Notes: generated by a model from the letters alone, not told the origin. A stretch of DNA of 64,000 nt from Brachypterus glaber (GCA_958510825.1 OY294054.1:14583390-14647389); one strand, 5' to 3'; shown: positions 47,062-58,090, numbered from the stretch's first letter. Numbers and translations: made by a program.

Positions 47062-47815
47062 AGCCATGAAGATATGTAATGCTACGCATTCCATTATATA
47101 CTATTCACAGCAAGTGGTATATTGCATATTCCCAAATACTTAAAAAAATTCATTTTAAAAAAAAATAAAAATTATTCTTACAATTTTTTTTAAAAGTTCT
47201 TTTTTCGACATACGAAAAAATAAAAAGAAAATCAAGAAAAAGGTATAAAAATTTTCAAAATTTTTCAATTTTTGTTTTAATTTTCTTTTTGCGAAAAACG
47301 AAAAAATAAAAAAAATACCTTTTAAAAATATTAAAAAGTTTTGTTTTATTTTTTAAAAAGTTTAACCCTCCATAACTTTTTTGTTTTTGGGGGGATTACT
47401 TTTAAAATTGGTAAAACTGATCCTTATAATAAAAGCAATTTTTTCTAAAAAAAGTAACGTTGATCGGAATTTTCTCTGCGCTTTTTTCGATGTTTTTAAA
47501 AGTTTAACCCCCCATTACTTATTTGTTTTTGGGGGGATTACTGTCAAAAACAAACGGTATCTTCCCTTCATAGAACTTAATTGTTCCTAAAATGTTCAAG
47601 TCGATGGGATTATTCGTTCTTGAGTTATCATGTCTACAAAAATCGTGACATCATACAGACATAGACAGACGGACAAAAGAAGAAAAAAAATCTTATTTTT
47701 CATGAAACAAAGTATCCAAAAATTTTTTGTCTATGACGTTTTTTATTTTTTTTTTTTGAAAATTCGAAACTACCGTATAATACTATTCTAGCACAGGCTC
47801 TGTGAATAGTATAAT
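47062..47815. mobile_element. family K element, copy 3
   Basis: Starts AAGCCATGAAGATATGTAAT and ends CTAGCACAGGCTCTGTGAAT then AGTATAATAA. The interior repeats a module of about 130 bases twice: AAGTTTAACCCTCCATAACT near 47357 and AAGTTTAACCCCCCATTACT near 47500, each followed by TTTGTTTTTGGGGGGATTAC. A short GACAGACGGAC run is present near 47663. The frame at 47381-47590 is derived from this module. Confidence 0.75.
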
Positions 47816-48896
47816 AAAAGGAAAAAACATGTCAGACAAATTATAGATTGTAAATCAAATATAATGTTATTTTTACAGGAAATTTTCACTTTAGAAAGTC
47901 TTATGTGTGAATGTTTGATTTATTTGTTAAAAAATACATATAAAAGGTGATAAGACCAAATTCAAGTACTAGGGCTATCAAATAAGGTACACAGCATGCT
48001 TCAAAGTCATTTTAAAATGTTGTTTTTAATAAAAAAAACATAGATGTTGGGGGGTGAGGGGGTAAAAAGGGGTTAAATAGGTGTGTATTTAAATTTTTTC
48101 ATATTTAGGTAAGAAGAAAATCCCAATTCTAGTAAAAAAAAATAAATACAAATAAAAATATTATGTACGTACACATTTTTACACTCATACACCCAAATGG
48201 AAAAGTTTTAAAAATGAACGAATGCACCAAAATAGTGTCTCATGAAACTTGCTTTAGTATACTTTTTTTATTCGATTGTTTCTAAAAGCTACACTTTTTG
48301 TTCATGTTTTACGGGCGAAAAGTTGAACTTTGTGGCCCTAGGGCCAAAAAGTTTTTTTCGCCCGCTAACTAAGACTTGTAATTTTTTAACTTTTTAAAAG
48401 AAGATGTTTTACCTTTACTGTAATATTTATAAAGAAATATGACCTTTTGGTCTTGAACTAACTGTTCTTTTTGACCAGATAAAGTTATTATAATCATTTT
48501 ATACAAAATAAATTATTTTTCTATAACATAACCTTAAAATATATGTTAACTGATTAATCTGTATTTATCCACTAAAATAAATTAAAAACACAAAATTTCA
48601 ATTGTAAAATCAATTTCAATATTTATTATATTCATAGAACGGTTTCAGAAGTATTATTATTTTTATAACAGACACATTTTAACAGAAATTAATTAATTAA
48701 TCACCAAGCTATAGCTTTTTTAATTTTAAAATGAAACCGCACGCAAAAGAAACGATTCAATTGTTTTTTTAGCGATTTAATTGGATAGCAATTTGTCATG
48801 AATAACTAGATGTAAAAAGAAATATTTTTTACAATTTAAAATTAAGTATATTTTAATAATTTATTATAATTAGTAACAATCGAATAAAAAATATTG
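47816..48896. other. no gene seen
   Basis: Contains the half hairpin at about 48190-48250. Around 48305-48370 GGGCGAAAAGTTGAACTTTG and GGCCCTAGGGCC resemble words from the hairpin at 48897. Confidence 0.4.
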
Positions 48897-49021
48897 TATA
48901 ATACACGGGCAAAAAGTTTAATTTCGATTTCGTAGGTTTATTAACCTCGGGCCGGCCCCATCGACCGGCCTTCTAAAAACCTACTCAATCGAAAAACTTA
49001 ACTTTTCGCCCTTGTATTATA
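48897..49021. repeat. 125-bp hairpin with GGGCCGG/CCGGCC tip (family E)
   Basis: The arms pair in blocks: TATAATAC/GTATTATA, GGGC/GCCC, AAGTT/AACTT, TTTCGATT/AATCGAAA, GTAGGTTT/AAACCTAC, GGCCGG/CCGGCC. Small mismatches separate the blocks. No coding content. Confidence 0.85.
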
Positions 49022-49669
49022 AATAACTATTATATTTCCTGTGTTTATAGTTTCCAAATTTATTACGTATTAAACTAAGTTATTAATTTAGCCGTATTAA
49101 AACTAATATTTAGTCATTTGTGTGAAATTTTATTAGACACATTAAAGATTACAATAGTTAGCGTTAATGTGTATATATATTAGCTCCCTTTAATCCATTA
49201 ATCTTTTGTTTTTAATCGCAGACCACTAATTTCACACAATTAATTCTTATTTATAGCATTACATATCAAGATTTATACCACTATAATTCAAATAATCATA
49301 CCTACTTGTTTCGTTTATGATTTCGCATGATTACGCACAAAAAATAATTGCTATATTTCAATACATATAATTGTTAAAATTAATTCGAAGAAACAAGCGA
49401 CAAAAAGAACAATATCGTTCTAAAAAAAACTCTTATATCGCAAAGGCATTACTATTATTATAATTTGGTTTACTGTTGTGCGCCTTCGCCAAAATTGAAA
49501 ATAATTATCAAAGTGTACAGATTTACTAGCCGTCAACGATTCGTTGTAGCTCACACTCTTTCTCTTTTTTGTTTGTTCGGGTCTTTCTTACATCCCCTCC
49601 TTGCACCTCTAAGCTCTATATATTTTTTCATGTTGAAGAATGACCAAGCCTTCCTAAACGTACTGTATA
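49022..49669. other. no gene seen
   Basis: AT-rich until about 49440. The frame at 49465-49677 (70 aa) overlaps the start of the next MITE and is therefore not a gene. Confidence 0.45.
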
Positions 49670-49908
49670 CAGGGTGACCCAACTCTATTTACCCAGCGAT
49701 TTTCTCGAAAACTAAAATAGATAATTAGGTTCTGCAAAAGCACCTTTAACAGGACAATAATATCTATAAAAAAAAGTAGCCAAAAATAAAATCCACCCCT
49801 TAAACCTTAAATAGCACTTCTATATTTTTAATGTTGTATTGGATAGAACTTGATTATCTCTTTTAGTTTTCAATAAAATCGCTGGGTAAATAGAATCGCA
49901 ACACCCTG
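49670..49908. mobile_element. 239-bp MITE with ends CAGGGTG, TA target
   Basis: CAGGGTGACCCAACTCTATT and the inverted right end (AATAGAATCGCAACACCCTG) match through TTTACCCAGCGATTTT and GAAAACTAAAA, about 65 bases. TA lies on each side. The TA flanks point to the Tc1/mariner group. Confidence 0.8.
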
Positions 49909-50032
49909 TATAGAGATAATACAACCTTACTTTTTAATTGACTTTTTATGTTTTTTGGCTGGTTTGAAATTTTTTTTCCTAATCCTAATTTTTTCGAATT
50001 ACGAATCGCTAAACTTTAATTATTGAATATAA

Positions 50033-50083
50033 GTTGTTACAGTGACAATAACAAAACAAAGTTATATTTTACTGTAACAAATT
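50033..50083. repeat. GTTGTTACAGT hairpin, copy 1
   Basis: GTTGTTACAGT pairs with ACTGTAACAAAT around a spacer holding CAATAACAAAACAAAGTTA. A fuller copy is at 63787-63899; outer GCTAGGGGTTCC at 50103 corresponds to that copy's outer arm. Confidence 0.6.
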
Positions 50084-50663
50084 GTATAGAGTAACTAAAG
50101 TTGCTAGGGGTTCCAAATATACAAAATCGTTCAGTATTTAAAACGAGACCAAATTCTCAGTGTGCATATACTTTACTTGACCCGAGTAATTATTTTTATG
50201 TGTGTAGAAAGACTAACTAGTAAATTATTTCTGCTAAATTAACATTGCATAGGTATTTCAAAATTGATTTGTACGGGTTTAAAAAGTATTGCGCTTGATT
50301 ATAATCATTAATAAAAAGCTATCCAATACACTTGGTTTTGTACAAAATGGCTTTAAAATGCAAATGCAAACTGTCTTCCTATCAAAAATTTATAGTTTTT
50401 TTCGAATTTAAACGAATAATGAACCATTATCTCGCTTAGTTTGGTGCATAGATGAAATTAATTAAAAATTTTAATTAAAATTTTACCTAATTTGCTGCGA
50501 AAAAACTATATGATATATGTGTTTTTAACTTCGAGCTTTTTTATGTATTTTTTTCTATTTGAGTCATTATTTTTTTGGAACTAAAAAAGTTATGACAAGA
50601 ACTATAAAAAATCACGCTTATTTTGACGACTTTTAAAAAAAAAACTCGTAATAAATAAAAAAT
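50084..50663. other. no gene seen
   Basis: Unrecognised AT-rich sequence; ATTAAAAATTTTAATTAAAATTTT near 50461 is a simple A/T symmetry. Confidence 0.45.
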
Positions 50664-51232
50664 AAATAGGGTCCTGTAAACATATGTCTAAAAATGTGTC
50701 GTAAGGGAGCTACACCGTGGCTAAAAAAATCGGTTTTTATTTAATAACTCAAGAACCCTTTAAGATATAGCACGTGAACTAGTCCTAATAAGGCACATCT
50801 TCGTATGTTATTTTCATGCAATTACTTTAACAGGGGTGTGCGAAACATTTAATTTGTTTTGGACTTATTGTAAAAAATATAGTTTCCTTCAGTAAAAATA
50901 CATAAAAAATGTCATATAGTGTAACAATGTAGGAGCAACCGTTCTCAAAAAAAAATGCAATTAAGAGGAAGTAACATTTTGTGCCACTAAAAATGGTACT
51001 TTTTAAAAGGCTAATATTCCTTTAATATTAAATTTGCTTAGTTTTAAATGAAGAATCGCCCTGCAGCATTAAAATTTTATTGGTGTTTTTTTTTTGTTCC
51101 CCGTTCAATATGTCCATCTTCGAAGGGCCGCAGCTCCCTTAGGGCTCATTTTCGGACCAACCTTTGTCGGAACTTTTTTTTATATTTTTTAATGTAGAAT
51201 CACCTCTTAAATTTTTCGAACTTATTTCTGAA
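50664..51232. mobile_element. family F foldback relative, copy 4
   Basis: Left CATATGTCTAAAAATGTGTC and GTAAGGGAGCTACAC match the arm of the 41151 foldback. The middle (GTGTAACAATGTAGGAGCAA, AAGAGGAAGTAACATTTTGT) matches 38.9 kb. The right part (GGGCCGCAGCTCCCTTAGGG) matches 8.0 kb inverted. It is a mosaic of family F variants. Confidence 0.7.
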
Positions 51233-51257
51233 TGGTTTGATTGTAGTTTAAAAGTCC

Positions 51258-51362
51258 AAACCTTATAATGTTTTAGAATAATCGTAAACATTGTATTTTA
51301 TACCTAAAAGTTGACACAACAACGTTTTGTATTAATATTTTTAGATTGTTCTATCAGTGTAT
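51258..51362. repeat. family Q element, solitary end
   Basis: ATAATGTTTTAGAATAATCG, CACAACAACGTTTTG and TCTATCAGTG match the right end of the element ending at 56113. The remaining body is missing. Confidence 0.65.
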
Positions 51363-52425
51363 AGGATTAAAATTTCGGTTCTGCAAAAAAAAATCAAAAT
51401 TTTGATTCTCCTGAAAAAATGTCCCTTATGAAATATGTAGTCTTCAAGTGTGGAAACATGATTTAACGATCTATTTAGAAATACCCGTGTACAGTATTTT
51501 AAAATAAAAAAAAGCTATTGTGTTATTTTATTCGAGCCTCAAATGCTTACTATTCAAAAAGCTTTTCCCTACTTTCGTCAAGCTTCATCAAAGAATCCTG
51601 AAAAATTATCTCGAATCTATTTCTCCCTAAAATATTCTTTAATGATGCTGAACAAAAAATATTTGCTACCCCGAAAGAAAGAGCATAAAAGCGAAGTAAA
51701 TCTGAAGTAAAACAAGATTTAATAGCAACTTGTTATTTCAAATATATTTATAGATTCATCTATATTTATTCAATAAAATTGAAAGGTTAGCCGTTTATAA
51801 CATATTTATTATGAGAAAAGTTGCCATTTTATATAACATAGACTTGTTTATTAAAGTTAAAAACATATTAATTTTAAAATTTACCACCATCATCATTGTG
51901 TTACTAGTCTTGGTTTGAGGCAACTCTCCATGCCACCCTTTCTTTGGTCGGTGCTTTTATTTCCTAAAACCGAGACCTACCGACCATAGACAAGGAAAGA
52001 CCTCTAAAGCCGTTGCGGAAAAGTGTGATAAATGTGCCTAGCGCATCTGCGATAAACTTGCACATGCGCACTATTATTTTTGTTTTTGACAAGTATTTTT
52101 TAACCTTAGTTTTATGTATCAAATAAAAATTGTTATAAATGTAACAAAAAACAATATATATCTACGAAGAAACGTCGAAATATTTTTTTTTTAATTATTT
52201 TATAAGAATTTTTCGAGATGTGTTTGAATTTCGGGATTTTGTACACCTACTTTGAATACACCAGGGATTGACCCTTTGCTCTTCATAAAGCAACAATACA
52301 GGTCATGTTTAGTTATAAACAAATGCAGCAAAAAAAAGAAAACAATTAAAACAAAGTAGAAGTCGAAAAATTAAGAGAAACAAACGACGATCTGACAGTA
52401 CTGACTACATAAACAAACTACTAAT
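51363..52425. other. no gene seen
   Basis: A GC-richer stretch at about 51900-52065 (TGAGGCAACTCTCCATGCCA, GTTGCGGAAAAGTGTG, GCACATGCGCACTATT) has no frame or splice context that I can support. The rest is AT-rich. Confidence 0.4.
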
Positions 52426-52542
52426 AATTCGTCACCCCAGTATTGGTTTGCCATATCTGTATTTTCGGACATTTTAAGATTTTTACAGGGGGATTTTTGG
52501 GATTTTTGAAGATACGACAAATGAATACTGGGGTGACGAATT
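52426..52542. mobile_element. 117-bp hairpin MITE, 19-bp ends
   Basis: AATTCGTCACCCCAGTATT and AATACTGGGGTGACGAATT are perfect inverted ends. The frame at 52443-52706 starts within it. Confidence 0.8.
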
Positions 52543-52722
52543 GTTTTAGGACCGACAGCATTTCACAGCTGACAGAGATGCGTACTGCGCAAGGTCAGAT
52601 ATATTGCGTTACGTCATTTCGCTGCTCCGTTCTCTCACAAAATAAACTTGCGACTTTTAGTTCTCTTTTATTCTTTATGCTACCGACACACAACATCCTT
52701 TTTTAATAGTAAACAGCATTCT

Positions 52723-52860
52723 ACACTGTAAAAGATATTTCCTGCAATTTAATTAAAAATTTCATACCGTAATATTAAAATAACATTGTACTTTTAAAAC
52801 TTGACTTTAGAATATTACCACGTCATCATAAAAATAAAGGGTTTTAAAGATTTAGTTAGC
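52723..52860. repeat. CACTGTAAAA-ended fragment (family H)
   Basis: CACTGTAAAAGATATTTCCT and AACTTGACTTTAGAATATTA match the fragment at 11277-11480. The opposite end was not found. Confidence 0.5.
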
Positions 52861-54029
52861 CGGTTGCGGATATTACCTTAGAGCGGTTTTCGGTTAAAAT
52901 TTGAAAGCAACAACCGGCTTGAACTGGTTTTCTTAAGTTGACTAGCCCGCTGAAAAAAAAGCTTTACCCCTAGCAGACATTCGGATGACTAAAAACAAAT
53001 TAAAAAAAGTCCTCGTCCTCTAAAAAAAAACTAAAACAAGCTTTACCCCTGAAATTTTGATGACTAAAAAAAAGTCCTTGTCTAGCTCTGGAAAGGGCTT
53101 TACCTCCCGGATTTGAATATAATTTGTATATATAATAATAATTTGATTGAATTAGTCAACTTAATTGCCACAATTAAACTTTATATCTATTACCAACCAA
53201 ATAGTCATTGGTTCGAGCCAATTAACAAATATATCAAGAATAGTTTATTTACTACCAGTATACTGAGTTTATTTCTGGAGACTAAACTGTATCATTGTCA
53301 ATTATTTTGTTATACATACTTTTTATTTGCGATAATTGCAATTATACCGGCCACAAATATATTTTTTTCTCGGTGTAACAATTTTCTTTCTCAATTGTAT
53401 ATGGACGTCAAAATTACTTCCTATAAAAAGATATCTTTATCCAAAACAGCAAGATATTAATTTAGGAGTTCTTGCGTATGATGGCAAGACTGATTGTACA
53501 TAATAAATTTTATTGTATTATATTATTACACATTAACGAATAATGTCTTTATCTTTACTTAGGAGTCCTTAGTAAGGACAAATAATATAATCTCTATGTA
53601 CAATATTAGTCATAAGTTTGGAAAGTTATATATATAATAATATAATTAATATATATATATTATTATAGTTATAATATAATATTATTATAATTTTTACAAT
53701 TATAACTAATAATTATTATAATTATTTACATAATAATTTTACAAATGTTAAAAGATACAGGGTGATATAAATTCGAGTAGCCAAGCCAATAAATCAGTAA
53801 GTGTAAGCAATTCTAATTTTTGTTTAACTTTTATTACCTTGTCTATCCTTCAAATGTTGTTAATAATATTTTTTTTCACTACTAGCTTTAGAACATACAA
53901 TTATTTGTCATGTTTTCGAACTGTGAAATCAATTTTTTTCACCTATAGCAATAATAATTTTTTCTCTCCTAGTATGAGTAAATTTTATAAACAATTGATA
54001 TCTGCCACTTGATATTCCTTGAACTGCAA
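52861..54029. other. no gene supported; long AT tract
   Basis: At 52900-53110 AAGCTTTACCCCT and ACTAAAAAAAAGTCC-like phrases repeat twice. The frame at 53113-53460 (115 codons) begins at TTG, is rich in Leu/Ile/Tyr/Phe, and shows no domain; it may be chance. From about 53630 to 53750 there is nearly pure A/T. ACAGGGTGATATAAATTCGAG at 53758 looks like a lone MITE end. Confidence 0.4.
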
Positions 54030-54493
54030 AGACATGTCATTATATAAAGCTTTAAGCTAGAGGCTTGAAATTTCGCATAAGAGTATGTTACCAAAAGTTC
54101 TCTCTCGGGATTGTTTTTGGTAAACATTGGAGTGGGGCAAGGGGGTCAAATGGGGGTAAATACAATATTTTTTCACAGAAATTTGAAAATTGCTATATAG
54201 GAGTTTTTAAGGCTGCTGGAATTGAACCTGATAATAAAAAATTCTAACTTCACCCCTACGGAGGTGAGGGGGTAAATATTTTTAAATGTTGTTATTTTCG
54301 TATATAGGCATTTTTGGGGTCGACGAAACTGAATCTGATATTTTTTTTTAAATTCACCCCTAAGGGGCGGGGGGTAGTTTTAGTGGAAATTGGTATACAT
54401 GGATTTTTGAGGTTGCTGAAAGTAAATCTGATAATAAACAACCCATTTAACGCGCGGAGGTAAAAAATGGAAAAGCGATTTTACTGGGCAGTG
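54030..54493. mobile_element. family S element, right half
   Basis: The right end GCGATTTTACTGGGCAGTG is the complement of the left end of the 32860 copy, with TA outside. The phrase TATGTTACCAAAAGTTCTCT and GGGATTGTTTTTGGTAAACA are the complement of that copy's right half. The left terminus is missing. Confidence 0.7.
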
Positions 54494-55184
54494 TATTTAA
54501 TTTTACCTTCCTAATAATTTTAGTCAATTTTAAAATTGCTCCAACCGTTACTGAGATATTGCTTTGGCCACGAATTTGGTATACCCCGTACATTTAGAGG
54601 GTAACACTTAAAAAATAAGATATACTCTTCATAACTATCAATTGCAAAGCATTACAAATCTTCACAGCTTACTTTTTAAATATATCTTCGGCAAGAATGG
54701 AGGTCGAAAAAGAAAGAAAAAAAAGTGGTGTATAACAATAAAATTAAATGGCAACACAAATGTTGATAGTGAATCGAATTCAAAATTTCTTTGGGTAAAA
54801 ATGGTAAAAATACTATTCTTAGGCCAGTCGCTGAAAAGTCACATTGAAAAAAAGTTTAGGCTTAATTACACCGGCCAATAAAAAAAGCGATCAGTATGGA
54901 CTTTCTATGCCTTTGGGAATACACTGTCTTGATGAGACCAAATAGGGTCGGAATAGTGCTGTCCACAGTTTTTTCTTTAACTCTGTAGCCATATTGGTGA
55001 GATACAACGTCACATTTTACTTTCTTTTATTTTGGTGGACATTAAACTTTACACTGTGTAAAGTGTCAAGTTTAATGTCATTTGATTTAGGTTCCGTACA
55101 ACTTAGAACAACATGGTAACATTTAACATACGACCTTTTGCACTTTAAGTGACGATAAGCTTTATTGGTGGGTTTCAACCAGTG
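54494..55184. other. no gene seen; one small hairpin
   Basis: GACATTAAACTTTACAC and GTGTCAAGTTTAATGTC at about 55033-55080 form a hairpin. The frame at 54642-54881 is lysine-rich and unrecognised. Confidence 0.45.
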
Positions 55185-56113
55185 CACTGATAAAACAATA
55201 GCGTAAATAATAACTTAACTAGGTTATAGTACACAACAATAAATAGTTGTATATGCGCCAACCACTATATATTGCATAAAATACAACAACAAAAAAGTTA
55301 AGGTGTTCGGTATTTACAAATAAGTGCAGTTGTTTGATTTACAACAACGAAGTGTTAAAAGATGAAGTTTTTCTTTATCGCGCAGAGAGCGAGGTAGGCG
55401 GGGCTTACAAATTTGCAGGGTCGGATTGCCACTCCTTACTACGACAACAATAAATAGTTGTATATGCGCCAACCACTATATATTGCATAAAATACAACAA
55501 AAAAAAGTTAAGGTGTTCGGTATTTACAAATAAGTGCAGTTGTTTGATTTACAACAACGAAGTGTTAAAAGATGAAGTTTTTCTTTATCGCGCAGAGAGC
55601 GAGGTAGGCGGGGCTTACAAATTCGCAGGGTCGGATTGCCGCTCCTTACTACGACACGATCCTCGCTTCAAAACGCAGGCAATTTGGCTGACCCGTCCGT
55701 CCAGCTGGCTAGCTAAACCTGGGGTTCGTCGGATCTCTACTGCGAAATTTGGTGTAATGTATTTTAAATTAATTTATGTGCACATAGAAACTACATATCA
55801 TATGCAATTACATGTACATGTACATGCTTATCGTTGGGTATACTTATGCACATGTTAGCCCAAACTGCCTACTTTCAATATTTTGGTAAAACATTTATTA
55901 GAATCAGCTGATTGTCGCCATCTTTATTAATCATCCTTCCTCAAAAAACTACAACAACGTTATTGTATTATTACATAATATAATTCTACCATTTTAATAG
56001 TGTATTTAATATAACGTTATAATGTTTTAGAATAATCGTAAAAATTGTAATATGTACCTTAAACTTGTTACAACAACGTTTGGTTGTACTATTTTCAGAT
56101 TTTTCTATCAGTG
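55185..56113. mobile_element. family Q TIR element with a 211-bp internal tandem duplication
   Basis: Left CACTGATAAAACAATAGCG and right TTTTCTATCAGTG are the ends. The block starting ACAACAATAAATAGTTGTAT at 55233 repeats at 55444 with few differences (for example ATTTGCAGGG against ATTCGCAGGG). After it comes a GC-rich segment (about 55600-55755, with CCCGTCCGTCCAGCTGGC) absent from the 22164 copy. The 104-codon frame at 55544-55858 spans both parts and is judged accidental. Confidence 0.8.
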
Positions 56114-56392
56114 TGTTTCTATTTGCCCGATACGCCACGAATAAGTTTCTTTAATTTTTATTCATTACGTAAAACATTACATTACATTACATTGATTTTT
56201 TTTTCTAATTTTCAAATGAAGTGGGGCAAACACTAATTTATTTTTTTTAGCTGAAATTTGGCACAGAATTTTGTTATGGTATTTTCCACGACATGATTTT
56301 ATTTTAATTTTTTGAATCTAATCCAACTGGCCTATCTGCCTTCATCCCGATTCTTTCCTATATATTATCACGTATATTTTTTATTGTTTCAG

Positions 56393-56516
56393 ATGTACCA
56401 GATCCGCCAGGTCGACCCCTTTTCATGAGTTTCACCTCAAGAACGGTGAATCTATCATGGGCTCCCTCTAAGGATTTTCATCACAGCCCGATTTCTCACT
56501 ATTTGATACATATCAG
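56393..56516 (+). CDS. internal exon, fibronectin type III domain (sidekick-like cell-adhesion protein suspected)
   Basis: A TTTATTGTTTCAG acceptor ends at 56392 and the donor GTATGA starts at 56517. Between them 124 bases read, with the split first codon as Asp, VPDPPGRPLFMSF, then TSRTVNLSWAPSKDFHHSP and ISHYLIHIR, entering in phase 1 and leaving in phase 2. This is the first half of an FN3 domain: the Pro-rich strand A, the strand B motif VNLSW with its core Trp, and strand C (SHYLIHI). FN3 domains occur in extracellular parts of adhesion molecules and receptor phosphatases. The PPGRPL...TVNLSW wording reminds me of insect sidekick, but Dscam, turtle or neogenin-type proteins are not excluded. 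The second half of the domain should lie in the next exon, which I could not find before the end of the window. No stop or frameshift is present, so it may be functional. Confidence 0.8.
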
Positions 56517-56636
56517 GTATGATAATTTAGGGTAATGTCTAGTGGGGGAGATCGGGGACAAAAGAACCATTTTATATGGAGGGTATGGGGGAATGACGAT
56601 CAAAGTCATAGCCTTCATATAGTAAAATGCAAGTCG

Positions 56637-56770
56637 CTTGCATAACAACTTTACACTATGATATTTCAAAAACGCTTTGACCCAGAGACTCTAAATTTGT
56701 TTGAAATTCTCTATATTAAAGCGTTCTTGAAATATCGTAGTGTAATGTTGTTTTGCAAGCGACTTACATC
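56637..56770. mobile_element. 134-bp hairpin MITE in the intron
   Basis: ATGCAAGTCGCTTGCATAAC and TTTACACTATGATATTTC on the left pair with GAAATATCGTAGTGTAATGT and GCAAGCGACTTACATC on the right. The arms are about 55 bases and roughly 90 percent matched by eye. It begins 120 bases after the FN3 exon. Confidence 0.8.
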
Positions 56771-57022
56771 TTTACACGAACTGTAAGGTTGATGTTACAA
56801 AATCAAGAAAACGTTTTAAAACCATATTTATTTAATATTTATTCACATACCTTGTTACAAAGAGACAAGTAGCCTATATAGATTGCCACATGGATCTGAA
56901 ACAGTAAAATAAATTCCACAAAAAAAATTGTAGGATATATTTAAAATAAATACTTTTATATAATATATTTATTGTATTCTTAAAGGTAGGTAATTGATTG
57001 AAATACTTTTAAGATTTTTACT

Positions 57023-57187
57023 CTAGGGAACGTTCAAGTATTACGTAACGCTCCTAGAGGAGGGGTGGGGGTCATTTTGGAGTGTTACGACCATGTTAAT
57101 GGTATAGGAAAATAGCGTTACAGGACAGGGGGGTGGGGTCCAAAATGATCAAAATTTGCGTTACGTAATACTTGAACATTCCCCTAG
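57023..57187. mobile_element. 165-bp MITE with ends CTAGGG, ATTACGTAACGC
   Basis: CTAGGGAACGTTCAAGTATT + ACGTAACGC and the inverted GCGTTACGTAATACTTGAAC + ATTCCCCTAG bracket a G-rich middle (GGAGGGGTGGGGGTC, GGGGGGTGGGGTCC). Similar GTTCA...TACGTAACGC repeats are widespread in animal genomes. Confidence 0.8.
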
Positions 57188-57204
57188 GAACCTTTAATTT
57201 TTTG

Positions 57205-57240
57205 TGACATTCCGTTTACTGTCACAGATCCGTGTGCCAC
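57205..57240. repeat. diverged 3' end of the SINE-like repeat
   Basis: CCGTTTACTGTCACAGATCC then GTGTGCCA corresponds to CCGTAGCCACAGATCCGTGCGTCA of other copies with several changes. Confidence 0.35.
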
Positions 57241-57623
57241 AACAGGTAGTGTAAATAATATACAATAAATAAAGTATAAGTATTTTAAAAAGCTTGTTTC
57301 TCTTGATTTTATTTTGTTTTGTAAAATCTACCCACTATATGTTTACATTACAAAGAACAATTGTCCTTTTAAAAAATTTCTGGGAAAAAGGATTATTTTG
57401 TTTAGAATAAGTAAAGTAATATTGAGGATTATAATTATATTTTTTTATATTATAATCTGAAAAACAAACGCCTTTAATTTTTTTTATCTTTAACTCAACC
57501 ATAGTATAGTTAAATCAAACATGATATGGTTAAATTAAGCATACAGTAGCATTGAATCAAATTAAATGTTGGATTGACTATACCATATGTTTAATTTTAC
57601 CTTAAAAAACAGTATTATTGGTG
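57241..57623. other. no gene seen
   Basis: Intron-like AT-rich sequence. Direct repeats AACCATAGTATAGTTAAATC and CATGATATGGTTAAATTAAG around 57495-57540 are a weak local tandem. Confidence 0.45.
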
Positions 57624-58090
57624 CACAATAATTTTGCTTTCCCATTTTTTAAATTTCGGAAAGCCTTGTATTCGTGCAAAAATTGTCAAAATTTTTTTTT
57701 GTGTATTTTTGCGTTTTTAGACGTTTTATGTCGATATAAATCAATTTCGAGCACAAAAAAAATTGTCGCTCGGTCGGTCGGTCGGTCGATCGGTCTGTCC
57801 GGGAAATCTTGTACGATAACTTAAGAACGCTTTAAGCTACAGACTTGAAATTTGACATACGGGTATGTTACCAAAAGTTCTCGCTCGGGATTGTTTTTGG
57901 TAAACAATGGGGTGCGGCAAGGGAGGCAAATGGGGAAAAATACATTTTTTTAGAGAAAAATTTGAAAATTGCTATATATGGGTTTTCAAGGTTGCTGAAA
58001 TTGAATGTGATAAATAAAAAACTTTTCCTAATTCCTAATTCCTAATTTGAGGTTTTTGAAAGTGAATCTGATTATAAAAAAATCTAACTT
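57624..58090. mobile_element. family S element, left part
   Basis: CACAATAATTTTGCTTTCCC is the inverse of the right end at 33555. It continues with GACGTTTTATGTCGATATAA, a TCGG tandem near 57771-57792, and TATGTTACCAAAAGTTCTCG as in the 54-kb copy. The far end is lost. Both frames in it are artefacts. Confidence 0.7.

Noticed and set aside
53113..53460. 115-codon Leu/Ile/Tyr-rich frame, possibly a membrane protein
   Set aside because: It begins at TTG, has no splice context and no recognisable receptor motif; AT bias explains the composition.
55700..55745. tRNA-like B box (GGGGTTCGTCGG)
   Set aside because: No A box at a proper distance and no cloverleaf arms.
55544..55858. 104-codon frame that looks partly protein-like
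   Set aside because: It runs across a tandem duplication and the body of a family Q element; the opposite strand is also open, so the openness comes from GC content.
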